The position numbers and the translations under genes are program-made. Shown in pieces: positions 1-13,923 of a stretch of 64,000 bases of DNA (the stretch's first letter is position 1; each line of letters opens with the position of its first letter). The DNA is taken from assembly GCF_020283565.1 (NCBI RefSeq), contig NC_060062.1, positions 54,892,439 through 54,956,438 on the forward strand, written 5' to 3'. The DNA comes from Trifolium pratense. Its lineage: Eukaryota; Streptophyta; Magnoliopsida; Fabales; Fabaceae. The notes beneath the pieces were generated by a model. The model was given only the letters and a program-made list of their open reading frames with translations, searched no databases and was not told the DNA's origin.

Positions 1-886
1 ACTTATGGCTTAATTAGTTAAATGGTCCCTTAGAGTGTGTTTGGATGAGGATTTTATCATATACTTAGGTTATTTTGTCGATTTTAGCATCCAAACGCAC
101 TGTAAGGGACCATTTAATGATGCTTAATCACTTTAATTCGATTCGCACCGTGTTATTCAATTAGTTTATCGCTTGCATAGATTACATTGAATAGGAATTG
201 ACATAAACTTTGAGCGCTTAGCAAAAAGTGTTGATTGAATTCAGTAAGGATATTATTCTGTCATTAGTAGCGCTTGTTTACTATTGCCTATGATTAGTTG
301 AACGCATTTGACGCTTGTTTGAATGGAATTCGTATAAAATTGGTAACGCTTGTTTAATTCGGTTTTATAAATCAACCAGAACATAAGCATATAACGAATT
401 TATTCTTTGTGAACCATATGATAGAATCAAGAACGAGTTACCTAAGCCAATGAATTGATCATTTTAAATCAATTAAATTTCACATTTTTCTTACGTTCTG
501 TTAACAAACCAAACCCCCCCATAATTTACAGTTTTTGAATTGTTTCTAATACAGATAAGCCGATTGTGAGTCTTCGGAGATGACCAAGGTTAACTGCCTT
601 GTATTACTTTTTATTTAAATTATTATTTGACCACGAAACGACTGTGATCACATACTATTCAACTTTAATTAATAATTATAATCATATATATAATCTCCTA
701 CAACAACAATAACACCAATAAAAATAATTTCTCCATAATCAAAAACAAAAAGCTATGCACAACAAAAACCAATTAACAATTAATACACTTCAAAAATTTT
801 GGTAAAGCAATGACAGAACCAACAAATTCATCAATTGGAATCATATGTCATACTCATACGCAAATATCTAAAATCCAAAAACTCAC

Positions 887-1218
887 TTGTCCAAATTAGA
901 ATCATTTTCGTCAGCTGCAGCCTCCAAGCTATTGCGAGCCTCCTTGAGTTTCTCAGCGATCTCAGCATCAGTATAACCCTGATCAATTAACTTGTCTTCA
1001 AGAATAAAAAGTTTGAGCTGAATCTGACGCTTACGATCATGCTCAAGAATCTCTTTGTTAGCCTTTCTGGAAACACCAGCAGTACCCTGATCTCCTTCAA
1101 AGCCCTTCATATTCTCAGCAACCTTGGAAGTTCTCGGCTTGACGAAGAACTTGTTGCTCTGAATGTAGCCATTGGTACCAGACCCTCTTGGAGTTTGTAA
1201 CCCTATTCCGTTATACAT
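887..1218 (-). CDS. CWC21-like: Cwc21/SRRM2-like first coding exon, array copy 1 (partial gene)
   Basis: Encodes 110 codons plus two bases, starting [18 protein letters not shown]. It contains a cwf21 domain (about residues 52-97, including the [12 protein letters not shown] and [10 protein letters not shown] segments). In yeast and human this domain ties Cwc21/SRRM2 to PRP8 and SNU114 in the activated spliceosome. The start is the ATG of MYNG: an in-frame TTG further upstream lies inside the intron, before the acceptor TTGCAG. The 3' end is a consensus donor (GACAA|GTGAGT) whose TGA closes the open frame if the intron is retained. Downstream exons are absent from the unit, so this is the 5' part of a gene. 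This copy has Phe71 and Lys92 where most have Val71 and Glu92. Confidence 0.85.
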
Positions 1219-2472
1219 ATTGTGACAAAGCAACAACTGCAATTGAAAACCCAAAAAATCATATAAGAAACCCTAATATCAACTTAAATTCACAGATCTT
1301 AAATAAATAAATATATATCTGATGCAATTAACAAATTGAACGGCAAAATGAAAAAAGATGAGAAACCCTAATTTAAACGACGGCAATTAACGGATAAAAA
1401 GCTGAGCGTAGAAGAAAAAGAAGAATATGTCTGAATCTGTGATCCGAGACAAGAAAACGAAGAGTAGTAATACCTGTTATCGATGTGGAAGAAGAATTAT
1501 CGCGACTCAAAGAAATAGAGAAGCCACAATGTTGTTGATACTTTATTTATGATGATGATGATATTTGATTTGATATTTTATCATATACTTATGGCTTAAT
1601 TAGTTAAATGGTCCCTTAGAGTGTGTTTGGATGAGGATTTTATCATATACTTAGGTTATTTTGTCGATTTTAGCATCCAAACGCACTGTAAGGGACCATT
1701 TAATGATGCTTAATCACTTTAATTCGATTCGCACCGTGTTATTCAATTAGTTTATCGCTTGCATAGATTACATTGAATAGGAATTGACATAAACTTTGAG
1801 CGCTTACCAAAAAGTGTTGATTGAATTCAGTAAGGATATTATTCTGTCATTAGTAGCGCTTGTTTACTATTGCCTATGATTAGTTGAACGCATTTGACGC
1901 TTGTTTGAATGGAATTCGTATAAAATTGGTAACGCTTGTTTAATTCGGTTTTATAAATCAACCAGAACATAAGCATATAACGAATTTATTCTTTGTGAAC
2001 CATATGATAGAATCAAGAATGAGTTACCTAAGCCAATGAATTGATCATTTTAAATCAATTAAATTTCACATTTTTCTTACGTTCTGTTAACAAACCAAAC
2101 CCCCCCATAATTTACAGTTTTTGAATTGTTTCTAATACAGATAAGCCGATTGTGAGTCTTCAGAGATGACCAAGGTTAACTGCCTTGTATTACTTTTTAT
2201 TTAAATTATTATTTGACCACGAAACGACTGTGATCACATACTATTCAACTTTAATTAATAATTATAATCATATATATAATCTCCTACAACAACAATAACA
2301 CCAATAAAAATAATTTCTCCATAATCAAAAACAAAAAGCTATGCACAACAAAAACCAATTAACAATTAATACACTTCAAAAAATTTGGTAAAGCAATGAC
2401 AGAACCAACAAATTCATCAATTGGAATCATATGTCATACTCATACGCAAATATCTAAAATCCAAAAACTCAC

Positions 2473-2804
2473 TTGTCCAAATTAGAATCATTTTCGTCAG
2501 CTGCAGCCTCCAAGCTATTGCGAGCCTCCTCGAGTTTCTCAGCGATCTCAGCATCAGTATAACCCTGATCAATTAACTTGTCTTCAAGAATAAAAAGTTT
2601 GAGCTGAATCTGACGCTTACGATCATGCTCAAGAATCTCTTTGTTAGCCTTTCTGGAAACACCAGCAGTACCCTGATCTCCTTCAAAGCCCTTCATATTC
2701 TCAGCAACCTTGGAAGTTCTCGGCTTGACGAAGAACTTGTTGCTCTGAATGTAGCCATTGGTACCAGACCCTCTTGGAGTTTGTAACCCTATTCCGTTAT
2801 ACAT
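2473..2804 (-). CDS. CWC21-like: Cwc21-like first coding exon, array copy 2
   Basis: Same exon as copy 1, with Phe71 and Glu92. Acceptor, start codon and GTGAGT donor are intact. Confidence 0.85.
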
Positions 2805-4058
2805 ATTGTGACAAAGCAACAACTGCAATTGAAAACCCAAAAAATCATATAAGAAACCCTAATATCAACTTAAATTCACAGATCTTAAATAAATAAATAT
2901 ATATCTGATGCAATTAACAAATTGAACGGCAAAATGAAAAAAGATGAGAAACCCTAATTTAAACGACGGCAATTAACGGATAAAAAGCTGAGCGTAGAAG
3001 AAAAAGAAGAATATGTCTGAATCTGTGATCCGAGACAAGAAAACGAAGAGTAGTAATACCTGTTATCGATGTGGAAGAAGAATTATCGCGACTCAAAGAA
3101 ATAGAGAAGCCACAATGTTGTTGATACTTTATTTATGATGATGATGATATTTGATTTGATATTTTATCATATACTTATGGCTTAATTAGTTAAATGGTCC
3201 CTTAGAGTGTGTTTGGATGAGGATTTTATCATATACTTAGGTTATTTTGTCGATTTTAGCATCCAAACGCACTGTAAGGGACCATTTAATGATGCTTAAT
3301 CACTTTAATTCGATTCGCACCGTGTTATTCAATTAGTTTATCGCTTGCATAGATTACATTGAATAGGAATTGACATAAACTTTGAGCGCTTAGCAAAAAG
3401 TGTTGATTGAATTCAGTAAGGATATTATTCTGTCATTAGTAGCGCTTGTTTACTATTGCCTATGATTAGTTGAACGCATTTGACGCTTGTTTGAATGGAA
3501 TTCGTATAAAATTGGTAACGCTTGTTTAATTCGGTTTTATAAATCAACCAGAACATAAGCATATAACGAATTTATTCTTTGTGAACCATATGATAGAATC
3601 AAGAACGAGTTACCTAAGCCAATGAATTGATCGTTTTAAATCAATTAAATTTCACATTTTTCTTACGTTCTGTTAACAAACCAAACCCCCCCATAATTTA
3701 CAATTTTTGAATTGTTTCTAATATAGATAAGCCGATTGTGAGTCTTCGGAGACGACCAAGGTTAACTGCCTTGTATTACTTTTTATTTAAATTATTATTT
3801 GACCACGAAACGACCGTGATCACATACTATTCAACTTTAATTAATAATTATAATCATATATATAATCTCCTACAACAACAATAACACCAATAAAAATAAT
3901 TTCTCCATAATCAAAAACAAAATGCTATGCACCACAAAAACCAATTAACAATTAATACACTTCAAAAATTTTGGTAAAGCAATGACAGAACCAACAAATT
4001 CATCAATTGGAATCATATGTCATACTCATACACAAATATCTAAAATCCAAAAACTCAC

Positions 4059-4390
4059 TTGTCCAAATTAGAATCATTTTCGTCAGCTGCAGCCTCCAAG
4101 CTATTGCGAGCCTCCTCGAGTTTCTCAGCGATCTCAGCATCAGTATAACCCTGATCAATTAACTTGTCTTCAAGAATAACAAGTTTGAGCTGAATCTGAC
4201 GCTTACGATCATGCTCAAGAATCTCTTTGTTAGCCTTTCTGGAAACACCAGCAGTACCCTGATCTCCTTCAAAGCCCTTCATATTCTCAGCAACCTTGGA
4301 AGTTCTCGGCTTGACGAAGAACTTGTTGCTCTGAATGTAGCCATTGGTACCAGACCCTCTTGGAGTTTGTAACCCTATTCCGTTATACAT
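4059..4390 (-). CDS. CWC21-like: Cwc21-like first coding exon, array copy 3
   Basis: Same exon with Val71 and Glu92, the majority form. A silent or UTR change (ATTATGAC for ATTGTGAC) lies just upstream of the ATG and recurs in copy 6. Confidence 0.85.
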
Positions 4391-4758
4391 ATTATGACAA
4401 AGCAACAACTGCAATTGAAAACCCAAAAAATCATATAAGAAACCCTAATATCAACTTAAATTCACAGATCTTAAATAAATAAATATATATCTGATGCAAT
4501 TAACAAATTGAACGGCAAAATGAAAAAAGATGAGAAACCCTAATTTAAACGACGGCAATTAACGGATAAAAAGCTGAGCGTAGAAGAAAAAGAAGAATAT
4601 GTCTGAATCTGTGATCCGAGACAAGAAAACGAAGAGTAGTAATACCTGTTATCGATGTGGAAGAAGAATTATCGCGACTCAAAGAAGAAGAGAAGCCACA
4701 ATGTTGTTGATACTTTATTTATGATGATGATGATATTTGATTTCATATTTTATCATAT

Positions 4759-5243
4759 ACTTATGGCTTAATTAGTTAAATGGTCCCTTAGAGTGTGTTT
4801 GGATGAGGATTTTATCATATACTTAGGTTATTTTGTCGATTTTAGCATCCAAACGCACTGTAAGGGACCATTTAATGATGGTTAATCACTTTAATTCGAT
4901 TCGCACCGTGTTATTCAATTAGTTTATCGCTTGCATAGATTACATTGAATAGGAATTGACATAAACTTTGAGCGCTTAGCAAAAAGTGTTGATTGAATTC
5001 AGTAAGGATATTATTCTGTCATTAGTAGCGCTTGTTTACTATTGCCTATGATAAAAAGCTAAGCGTAGAAGAAAAAGAAGAATATGTCTGAATCTGTGAT
5101 CCGAGACAAGAAAACGAAGAGTAGTAATACCTGTTATCGATGTGGAAGAAGAATTATCGCGACTCAAAGAAATAGAGAAGCCACAATGTTGTTGATACTT
5201 TATTTATGATGATGATGATATTTGATTTGATATTTTATCATAT
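4759..5243 (-). repeat. 485-bp shortened unit, type L
   Basis: Lacks 1101 bp of the full unit. The junction CTATGAT|AAAAAGCT near 5050 joins the LTR-derived segment to intron 1 at a GAT shared by both breakpoints. The coding exon and most of intron 1 are gone; the promoter, 5'UTR exon and its donor site remain. Confidence 0.9.
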
Positions 5244-6129
5244 ACTTATGGCTTAATTAGTTAAATGGTCCCTTAGAGTGTGTTTGGATGAGGATTTTAT
5301 CATATACTTAGGTTATTTTGTCGATTTTAGCATCCAAACGCACTGTAAGGGACCATTTAATGATGCTTAATCACTTTAATTCGATTCGCACCGTGTTATT
5401 CAATTAGTTTATCGCTTGCATAGATTACATTGAATAGGAATTGACATAAACTTTGAGCGCTTAGCAAAAAGTGTTGATTGAATTCAGTAAGGATATTATT
5501 CTGTCATTAGTAGCGCTTGTTTACTATTGCCTATGATTAGTTGAACGCATTTGACGCTTGTTTGAATGGAATTCGTATAAAATTGGTAACGCTTGTTTAA
5601 TTCGGTTTTATAAATCAACCAGAACATAAGCATATAACGAATTTATTCTTTGTGAACCATATGATAGAATCAAGAACGAGTTACCTAAGCCAATGAATTG
5701 ATCGTTTTAAATCAATTAAATTTCACATTTTTTTTACGTTCTGTTAACAAACCAAACCCCCCCATAATTTACAGTTTTTGAATTGTTTCTAATATAGATA
5801 AGCCGATTGTGAGTCTTCGGAGACGACCAAGGTTAACTGCCTTGTATTACTTTTTATTTAAATTATTATTTGACCACGAAACGACCGTGATCACATACTA
5901 TTCAACTTTAATTAATAATTATAATCATATATATAATCTCCTACAACAACAATAACACCAATAAAAATAATTTCTCCATAATCAAAAACAAAAAGCTATG
6001 CACAACAAAAACCAATTAACAATTAATACACTTCAAAAATTTTGGTAAAGCAATGACAGAACCAACAAATTCATCAATTGGAATCATATGTCATACTCAT
6101 ACGCAAATATCTAAAATCCAAAAACTCAC

Positions 6130-6461
6130 TTGTCCAAATTAGAATCATTTTCGTCAGCTGCAGCCTCCAAGCTATTGCGAGCCTCCTTGAGTTTCTCAGC
6201 GATCTCAGCATCAGTATAACCCTGATCAATTAACTTGTCTTCAAGAATAAAAAGTTTGAGCTGAATCTGACGCTTACGATCATGCTCAAGAATCTCTTTG
6301 TTAGCCTTTCTGGAAACACCAGCAGTACCCTGATCTCCTTCAAAGCCCTTCATATTCTCAGCAACCTTGGAAGTTCTCGGCTTGACGAAGAACTTGTTGC
6401 TCTGAATGTAGCCATTGGTACCAGACCCTCTTGGAGTTTGTAACCCTATTCCGTTATACAT
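6130..6461 (-). CDS. CWC21-like: Cwc21-like first coding exon, array copy 4
   Basis: Higher-order-repeat partner of copy 1, sharing Phe71 and Lys92. Splice sites and start are intact. Confidence 0.85.
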
Positions 6462-7715
6462 ATTGTGACAAAGCAACAACTGCAATTGAAAACCCAAAAA
6501 ATCATATAAGAAACCCTAATATCAACTTAAATTCACAGATCTTAAATAAATAAATATATATCTGATGCAATTAACAAATTGAACGGCAAAATGAAAAAAG
6601 ATGAGAAACCCTAATTTAAACGACGGCAATTAACGGATAAAAAGCTGAGCGTAGAAGAAAAAGAAGAATATGTCTGAATCTGTGATCCGAGACAAGAAAA
6701 CGAAGAGTAGTAATACCTGTTATCGATGTGGAAGAAGAATTATCGCGACTCAAAGAAATAGAGAAGCCACAATGTTGTTGATACTTTATTTATGATGATG
6801 ATGATATTTGATTTGATATTTTATCATATACTTATGGCTTAATTAGTTAAATGGTCCCTTAGAGTGTGTTTGGATGAGGATTTTATCATATACTTAGGTT
6901 ATTTTGTCGATTTTAGCATCCAAACGCACTGTAAGGGACCATTTAATGATGCTTAATCACTTTAATTCGATTCGCACCGTGTTATTCAATTAGTTTATCG
7001 CTTGCATAGATTACATTGAATAGGAATTGACATAAACTTTGAGCGCTTACCAAAAAGTGTTGATTGAATTCAGTAAGGATATTATTCTGTCATTAGTAGC
7101 GCTTGTTTACTATTGCCTATGATTAGTTGAACGCATTTGACGCTTGTTTGAATGGAATTCGTATAAAATTGGTAACGCTTGTTTAATTCGGTTTTATAAA
7201 TCAACCAGAACATAAGCATATAACGAATTTATTCTTTGTGAACCATATGATAGAATCAAGAATGAGTTACCTAAGCCAATGAATTGATCATTTTAAATCA
7301 ATTAAATTTCACATTTTTCTTACGTTCTGTTAACAAACCAAACCCCCCCATAATTTACAGTTTTTGAATTGTTTCTAATACAGATAAGCCGATTGTGAGT
7401 CTTCAGAGATGACCAAGGTTAACTGCCTTGTATTACTTTTTATTTAAATTATTATTTGACCACGAAACGACTGTGATCACATACTATTCAACTTTAATTA
7501 ATAATTATAATCATATATATAATCTCCTACAACAACAATAACACCAATAAAAATAATTTCTCCATAATCAAAAACAAAAAGCTATGCACAACAAAAACCA
7601 ATTAACAATTAATACACTTCAAAAAATTTGGTAAAGCAATGACAGAACCAACAAATTCATCAATTGGAATCATATGTCATACTCATACGCAAATATCTAA
7701 AATCCAAAAACTCAC

Positions 7716-8047
7716 TTGTCCAAATTAGAATCATTTTCGTCAGCTGCAGCCTCCAAGCTATTGCGAGCCTCCTCGAGTTTCTCAGCGATCTCAGCATCAG
7801 TATAACCCTGATCAATTAACTTGTCTTCAAGAATAAAAAGTTTGAGCTGAATCTGACGCTTACGATCATGCTCAAGAATCTCTTTGTTAGCCTTTCTGGA
7901 AACACCAGCAGTACCCTGATCTCCTTCAAAGCCCTTCATATTCTCAGCAACCTTGGAAGTTCTCGGCTTGACGAAGAACTTGTTGCTCTGAATGTAGCCA
8001 TTGGTACCAGACCCTCTTGGAGTTTGTAACCCTATTCCGTTATACAT
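7716..8047 (-). CDS. CWC21-like: Cwc21-like first coding exon, array copy 5
   Basis: Higher-order-repeat partner of copy 2 (Phe71, Glu92), intact. Confidence 0.85.
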
Positions 8048-9301
8048 ATTGTGACAAAGCAACAACTGCAATTGAAAACCCAAAAAATCATATAAGAAAC
8101 CCTAATATCAACTTAAATTCACAGATCTTAAATAAATAAATATATATCTGATGCAATTAACAAATTGAACGGCAAAATGAAAAAAGATGAGAAACCCTAA
8201 TTTAAACGACGGCAATTAACGGATAAAAAGCTGAGCGTAGAAGAAAAAGAAGAATATGTCTGAATCTGTGATCCGAGACAAGAAAACGAAGAGTAGTAAT
8301 ACCTGTTATCGATGTGGAAGAAGAATTATCGCGACTCAAAGAAATAGAGAAGCCACAATGTTGTTGATACTTTATTTATGATGATGATGATATTTGATTT
8401 GATATTTTATCATATACTTATGGCTTAATTAGTTAAATGGTCCCTTAGAGTGTGTTTGGATGAGGATTTTATCATATACTTAGGTTATTTTGTCGATTTT
8501 AGCATCCAAACGCACTGTAAGGGACCATTTAATGATGCTTAATCACTTTAATTCGATTCGCACCGTGTTATTCAATTAGTTTATCGCTTGCATAGATTAC
8601 ATTGAATAGGAATTGACATAAACTTTGAGCGCTTAGCAAAAAGTGTTGATTGAATTCAGTAAGGATATTATTCTGTCATTAGTAGCGCTTGTTTACTATT
8701 GCCTATGATTAGTTGAACGCATTTGACGCTTGTTTGAATGGAATTCGTATAAAATTGGTAACGCTTGTTTAATTCGGTTTTATAAATCAACCAGAACATA
8801 AGCATATAACGAATTTATTCTTTGTGAACCATATGATAGAATCAAGAACGAGTTACCTAAGCCAATGAATTGATCGTTTTAAATCAATTAAATTTCACAT
8901 TTTTCTTACGTTCTGTTAACAAACCAAACCCCCCCATAATTTACAATTTTTGAATTGTTTCTAATATAGATAAGCCGATTGTGAGTCTTCGGAGACGACC
9001 AAGGTTAACTGCCTTGTATTACTTTTTATTTAAATTATTATTTGACCACGAAACGACCGTGATCACATACTATTCAACTTTAATTAATAATTATAATCAT
9101 ATATATAATCTCCTACAACAACAATAACACCAATAAAAATAATTTCTCCATAATCAAAAACAAAATGCTATGCACCACAAAAACCAATTAACAATTAATA
9201 CACTTCAAAAATTTTGGTAAAGCAATGACAGAACCAACAAATTCATCAATTGGAATCATATGTCATACTCATACACAAATATCTAAAATCCAAAAACTCA
9301 C

Positions 9302-9633
9302 TTGTCCAAATTAGAATCATTTTCGTCAGCTGCAGCCTCCAAGCTATTGCGAGCCTCCTCGAGTTTCTCAGCGATCTCAGCATCAGTATAACCCTGATCA
9401 ATTAACTTGTCTTCAAGAATAACAAGTTTGAGCTGAATCTGACGCTTACGATCATGCTCAAGAATCTCTTTGTTAGCCTTTCTGGAAACACCAGCAGTAC
9501 CCTGATCTCCTTCAAAGCCCTTCATATTCTCAGCAACCTTGGAAGTTCTCGGCTTGACGAAGAACTTGTTGCTCTGAATGTAGCCATTGGTACCAGACCC
9601 TCTTGGAGTTTGTAACCCTATTCCGTTATACAT
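9302..9633 (-). CDS. CWC21-like: Cwc21-like first coding exon, array copy 6
   Basis: Higher-order-repeat partner of copy 3 (Val71, Glu92), intact. Confidence 0.85.
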
Positions 9634-10001
9634 ATTATGACAAAGCAACAACTGCAATTGAAAACCCAAAAAATCATATAAGAAACCCTAATATCAACTT
9701 AAATTCACAGATCTTAAATAAATAAATATATATCTGATGCAATTAACAAATTGAACGGCAAAATGAAAAAAGATGAGAAACCCTAATTTAAACGACGGCA
9801 ATTAACGGATAAAAAGCTGAGCGTAGAAGAAAAAGAAGAATATGTCTGAATCTGTGATCCGAGACAAGAAAACGAAGAGTAGTAATACCTGTTATCGATG
9901 TGGAAGAAGAATTATCGCGACTCAAAGAAATAGAGAAGCCACAATGTTGTTGATACTTTATTTATGATGATGATGATATTTGATTTCATATTTTATCATA
10001 T

Positions 10002-10486
10002 ACTTATGGCTTAATTAGTTAAATGGTCCCTTAGAGTGTGTTTGGATGAGGATTTTATCATATACTTAGGTTATTTTGTCGATTTTAGCATCCAAACGCA
10101 CTGTAAGGGACCATTTAATGATGGTTAATCACTTTAATTCGATTCGCACCGTGTTATTCAATTAGTTTATCGCTTGCATAGATTACATTGAATAGGAATT
10201 GACATAAACTTTGAGCGCTTAGCAAAAAGTGTTGATTGAATTCAGTAAGGATATTATTCTGTCATTAGTAGCGCTTGTTTACTATTGCCTATGATAAAAA
10301 GCTGAGCGTAGAAGAAAAAGAAGAATATGTCTGAATCTGTGATCCGAGACAAGAAAACGAAGAGTAGTAATACCTGTTATCGATGTGGAAGAAGAATTAT
10401 CGCGACTCAAAGAAATAGAGAAGCCACAATGTTGTTGATACTTTATTTATGATGATGATGATATTTGATTTGATATTTTATCATAT
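10002..10486 (-). repeat. 485-bp shortened unit, type L
   Basis: Same CTATGAT|AAAAAG junction as at 5050, here near 10295. Confidence 0.9.
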
Positions 10487-11091
10487 ACTTATGGCTTAAT
10501 TAGTTAAATGGTCCCTTAGAGTGTGTTTGGATGAGGATTTTATCATATACTTAGGTTATTTTGTCGATTTTACACTAGTGGAAAAAACACTTTTTAAATC
10601 GGTTCCTGGAGGCTATTTAAATCGGTTGGGCGACCGATTTAGAAGCCGTCGATTTAGTAAGTTTTCTTTGATTTAAATCGGCACCTCAACCCGATTTAAA
10701 TGTTTTAATTAAATCGGGTAACCCGATTTCTTTTACGCTATTTAAATCGGTCGGATCCATTTTTTTAAAAATACTATTTTTTTAAAGCCTTTTTTAACTC
10801 GGCTGACTCGATTTAAATTATTAAATTACATCGGTTCAACCAACTTAAATAGCGTTATTTTAGATCCGTCTGGCCGATTTAAATTCACGAATTTAGATCG
10901 GTTCGGCCAATTTAATAAAGTTATTTTAAATCAGTTTGCCCGATTTAAAAGCATCAACTATTTTTTTTTTTTTTTTTTTCCAAATCCCTGATTCACTTAC
11001 AATATTGTACATAAATATATAATTATAACTGAATTGAAACTTCATACACATCCTTCAAAAACAAAATATCAGAAAATCAAATATGATACCA

Positions 11092-11151
11092 CCAAATTGT
11101 CATTAAATTCACCAAATTGTCATTAAATTCACCAAATTGTCATTAAATTCA
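11092..11151. repeat. 20-bp tandem repeat, 3 copies
   Basis: ACCAAATTGTCATTAAATTC occurs three times head to tail inside the CACTA element, downstream of its gene. Confidence 0.9.
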
Positions 11152-11250
11152 GTTACAAAATATTCATGAAAATCTATTCCAAAAGTACCATAGAATCTTA
11201 ATATCTCCTACTAAAACGAAACAATCTTAGGCTCCAAACAAAAGCACAAA

Positions 11251-11430
11251 CACGCCTAAGCAAAGCTACACAATCTTAGACTAGCTACTACCAAAACACG
11301 CCTAAGCAAAGCTACACAATCTTAGACTAGCTACTACCAAAACACGCCTAAGCAAAGCTACACAATCTTAGGCTACTACCAAAACACGCCTAACCAAACT
11401 AAATCTAAACAATCTTAGGCTCCTACCAAA
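11251..11430. repeat. 46-bp tandem repeat, about 3.5 copies
   Basis: A unit containing CACGCCTAAGCAAAGC and CACAATCTTAG recurs at 11251, 11297, 11343 and, degenerate, at 11385 in the 3' flank of the CACTA gene. Confidence 0.85.
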
Positions 11431-11604
11431 GGCACAAAACACCAAATCCTCTTGTTACAATGCAGCAGTCACAGGATCAAAATCCTCCCTGTTACAAAGA
11501 CAAACAAGGCTATCAAAGAGGCCTTAAACACCACAAAACCATCGGTGCATCATCATTTCTACGTAACAGAATACAAGTGTTATTTTTTACCTAATCAAAT
11601 TACT

Positions 11605-13879
11605 TCATACAAATTCAAGAATCGAATTTGCTAAACGTTCTTGAACATTCGAAACTTCGTCCTCGTGAAATGGTGTTGAGTCTCCAAATACCTTAATAAA
11701 TGTTAAATAATATTAGAATATTGTATCATCATTAAAGAACACAATTAACACAAATAATTGAAAAATTCGGATACACACCTGATTCCATGAATTAACAATA
11801 CCGGCAGATACAATGTTCAACATATGTATCATAACATAATAACCACTCTCATGATTGAAAGATTGTCTTTGGCACTACAAAAAAAATAGTTAACTTACTG
11901 TGAGAAACACCATCGCAGAGAAACACAATGATAGCAGAGAAACACCATCGCAGAAAACAAAAAATTAGATTCTTTATGTAATTGTTAACTTACTGTGAGA
12001 GTAGTTTTCCATGTTGGCTTTCTCTGTTTTCTTGAACCTTTCAACATATTATATCCATTTATAGCTCTACAATAATAAAATATATATTCATTAAATTTGT
12101 CTGATAACACATCATAAATTACATGAGATAAATAAATAAAATACTTACGAATCAACAATAAGAACAATATTTTTATCTGGCCTCAACCCCTTTGAACATA
12201 GGAAGATTACATTTTGTGTTTTTGGCTCAATAATGAGCAATTGCCAATGATGACTACATTGAGAAACAAAAATTAAATGTGTCAACTTCAATTCTTTCTA
12301 ATATATATATAGATATATATGTGTGTGTGTGATTACCTATAATGAAAACCAATCCAGTAAAAAACATTATAACAATCAAACACACTTACTTGTGTAAGTA
12401 AGGTACAAAAAAACAGTCTTTCTCATTCTCAACCAGCTTTTCAGTTATGTAAGACTGAGAACCAGCTCGATCAGTTTGTGGTTGAATGAAATTAGGATCA
12501 ATAAAACCATACATGTTACTCTTGTCCAACCGAGTACAAAGGTGTTTCATATACCTAAATTCAAGCAACAAATAAAAGTTAAAATTATTCCTAACATGAT
12601 AACAAAAATCAGATTGAGCAGGGAGCAGGATGCAGGAAGCAGATAACAAAAATTCAAGCAAAGAGTTGATTAAGCTATAAAACATGATAACAGAATGAGA
12701 TCCAGATCCACAAAACACGATAACAGGGAATCAAATCCACCAATTTGAAATTGAAAACTATAAAACAGCAGTAACCAACAGTAGCCAGCAGTAACAGTAA
12801 ATGCACAATTGCAGAAGATGTGGAAATTAAACTGAGTATTGAGTATAATAGTGATACATAAATGCACTTACACCACCCATATACGTAGAATAGAGACGCG
12901 TAAATCTTGTGTTTTCAGACACAACTCCATAATATCTCTGGTTGGGAGAGAAAAAAATGCATCCCCTTCCAACTTGAACTTCACATCATCCTTCCGCGAC
13001 ATTATCTTTAACATCAATTTTTCAGCACATGTGTTATCGGGTTCTGACCTTTTAGATGGAAGGACATCTTTCTTTTTTCCTTCATCATCCTTAACAATTA
13101 AAATAAAATATTAGACAACATAAGATAACAATTATATAGCAGTAACTATAGCAGTAACCAGCAGTAGCAGTAACCAGAAAATGGATAAAATAACTAATAC
13201 CTTATTAGCAACAAGTCGCAAAAGTCTTTTTGGCCATTGAATGAAATTGTTGAGGGCTTCACCAACTTTTGTCACCTCATCCGTGGGCCTGGGGACGGGA
13301 ACATTTGGATCTAGCACCTTGGTTATAGCCACCCTTGCCATATCATTATCTAACGGCTGATTATGTATGGTAGGTCCCAAGTTGTACACATTTGCATATG
13401 CCACTATGTGATGTTTATTATCAACATATAGTTCACACTCATCAGGGATATCTTCCTCATCCTCATCCACTGGTATATGCCGCACCGCGGAACAACTACC
13501 ATTTGTGCTTGCAAGTATATCAGGAGAGCAGGTTGGGAAGTTTGGGTATTGTTGAGAAAAAACAGGCATAGATGATATATCCCGCATCAATTGCTCTCTA
13601 ATCTCCTTTGTAAGCTCGATTTTAATGGCCTCCACTTGTGTGCTATTGAGAACAAGTGAGGTAGAGGCAGCACTACGCGACTGCGGACCAAAATATTGTC
13701 GAATTCCCACACCTCGACCGGCAGCACGAACACGTCCAGGGTGTTCAGGTCGCCCAATCGCTTCAGTTAAGATATCATTACGTCCTTGCGGAACAAAGGT
13801 TCCTTCAGCTGTTTTTTGAACCAGGGAAGTCTACAAGATAGTATAATTTAAACAAGTGTATTAATAATTAATTATAATG

Positions 13880-13923
<44 letters not shown>

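Larger units (their letters stand above)
1..5243 (-). repeat. Higher-order repeat, copy 1 (3 full + 1 short unit)
   Basis: Three full units plus one 485-bp unit make 5243 bp, repeated as the next block. The same private variants recur at +5243: Phe71 and Lys92 in the first coding copy, GCTTACCAAAAAG instead of GCTTAGCAAAAAG in the second, and CAAAATGCTATGCACC in the third. Confidence 0.9.
5244..10486 (-). repeat. Higher-order repeat, copy 2 (3 full + 1 short unit)
   Basis: Second copy of the 5243-bp block. It differs from copy 1 at very few sites, for example AGCTGAGCG at 10296 where copy 1 has AGCTAAGCG near 5069. The block must therefore have duplicated after its internal units had already diverged. 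Confidence 0.9.

Noticed and set aside
883..1254. 123-residue frame starting MGFQLQ upstream of MYNG
   Set aside because: The first codon is TTG and the first 12 codons cross the splice acceptor TTGCAG. The ATG at MYNG is the family start. The same holds for every copy.
12670..13114. Small frames on either strand inside the CACTA gene
   Set aside because: They overlap predicted exons or introns of the minus-strand gene and show no family motif.
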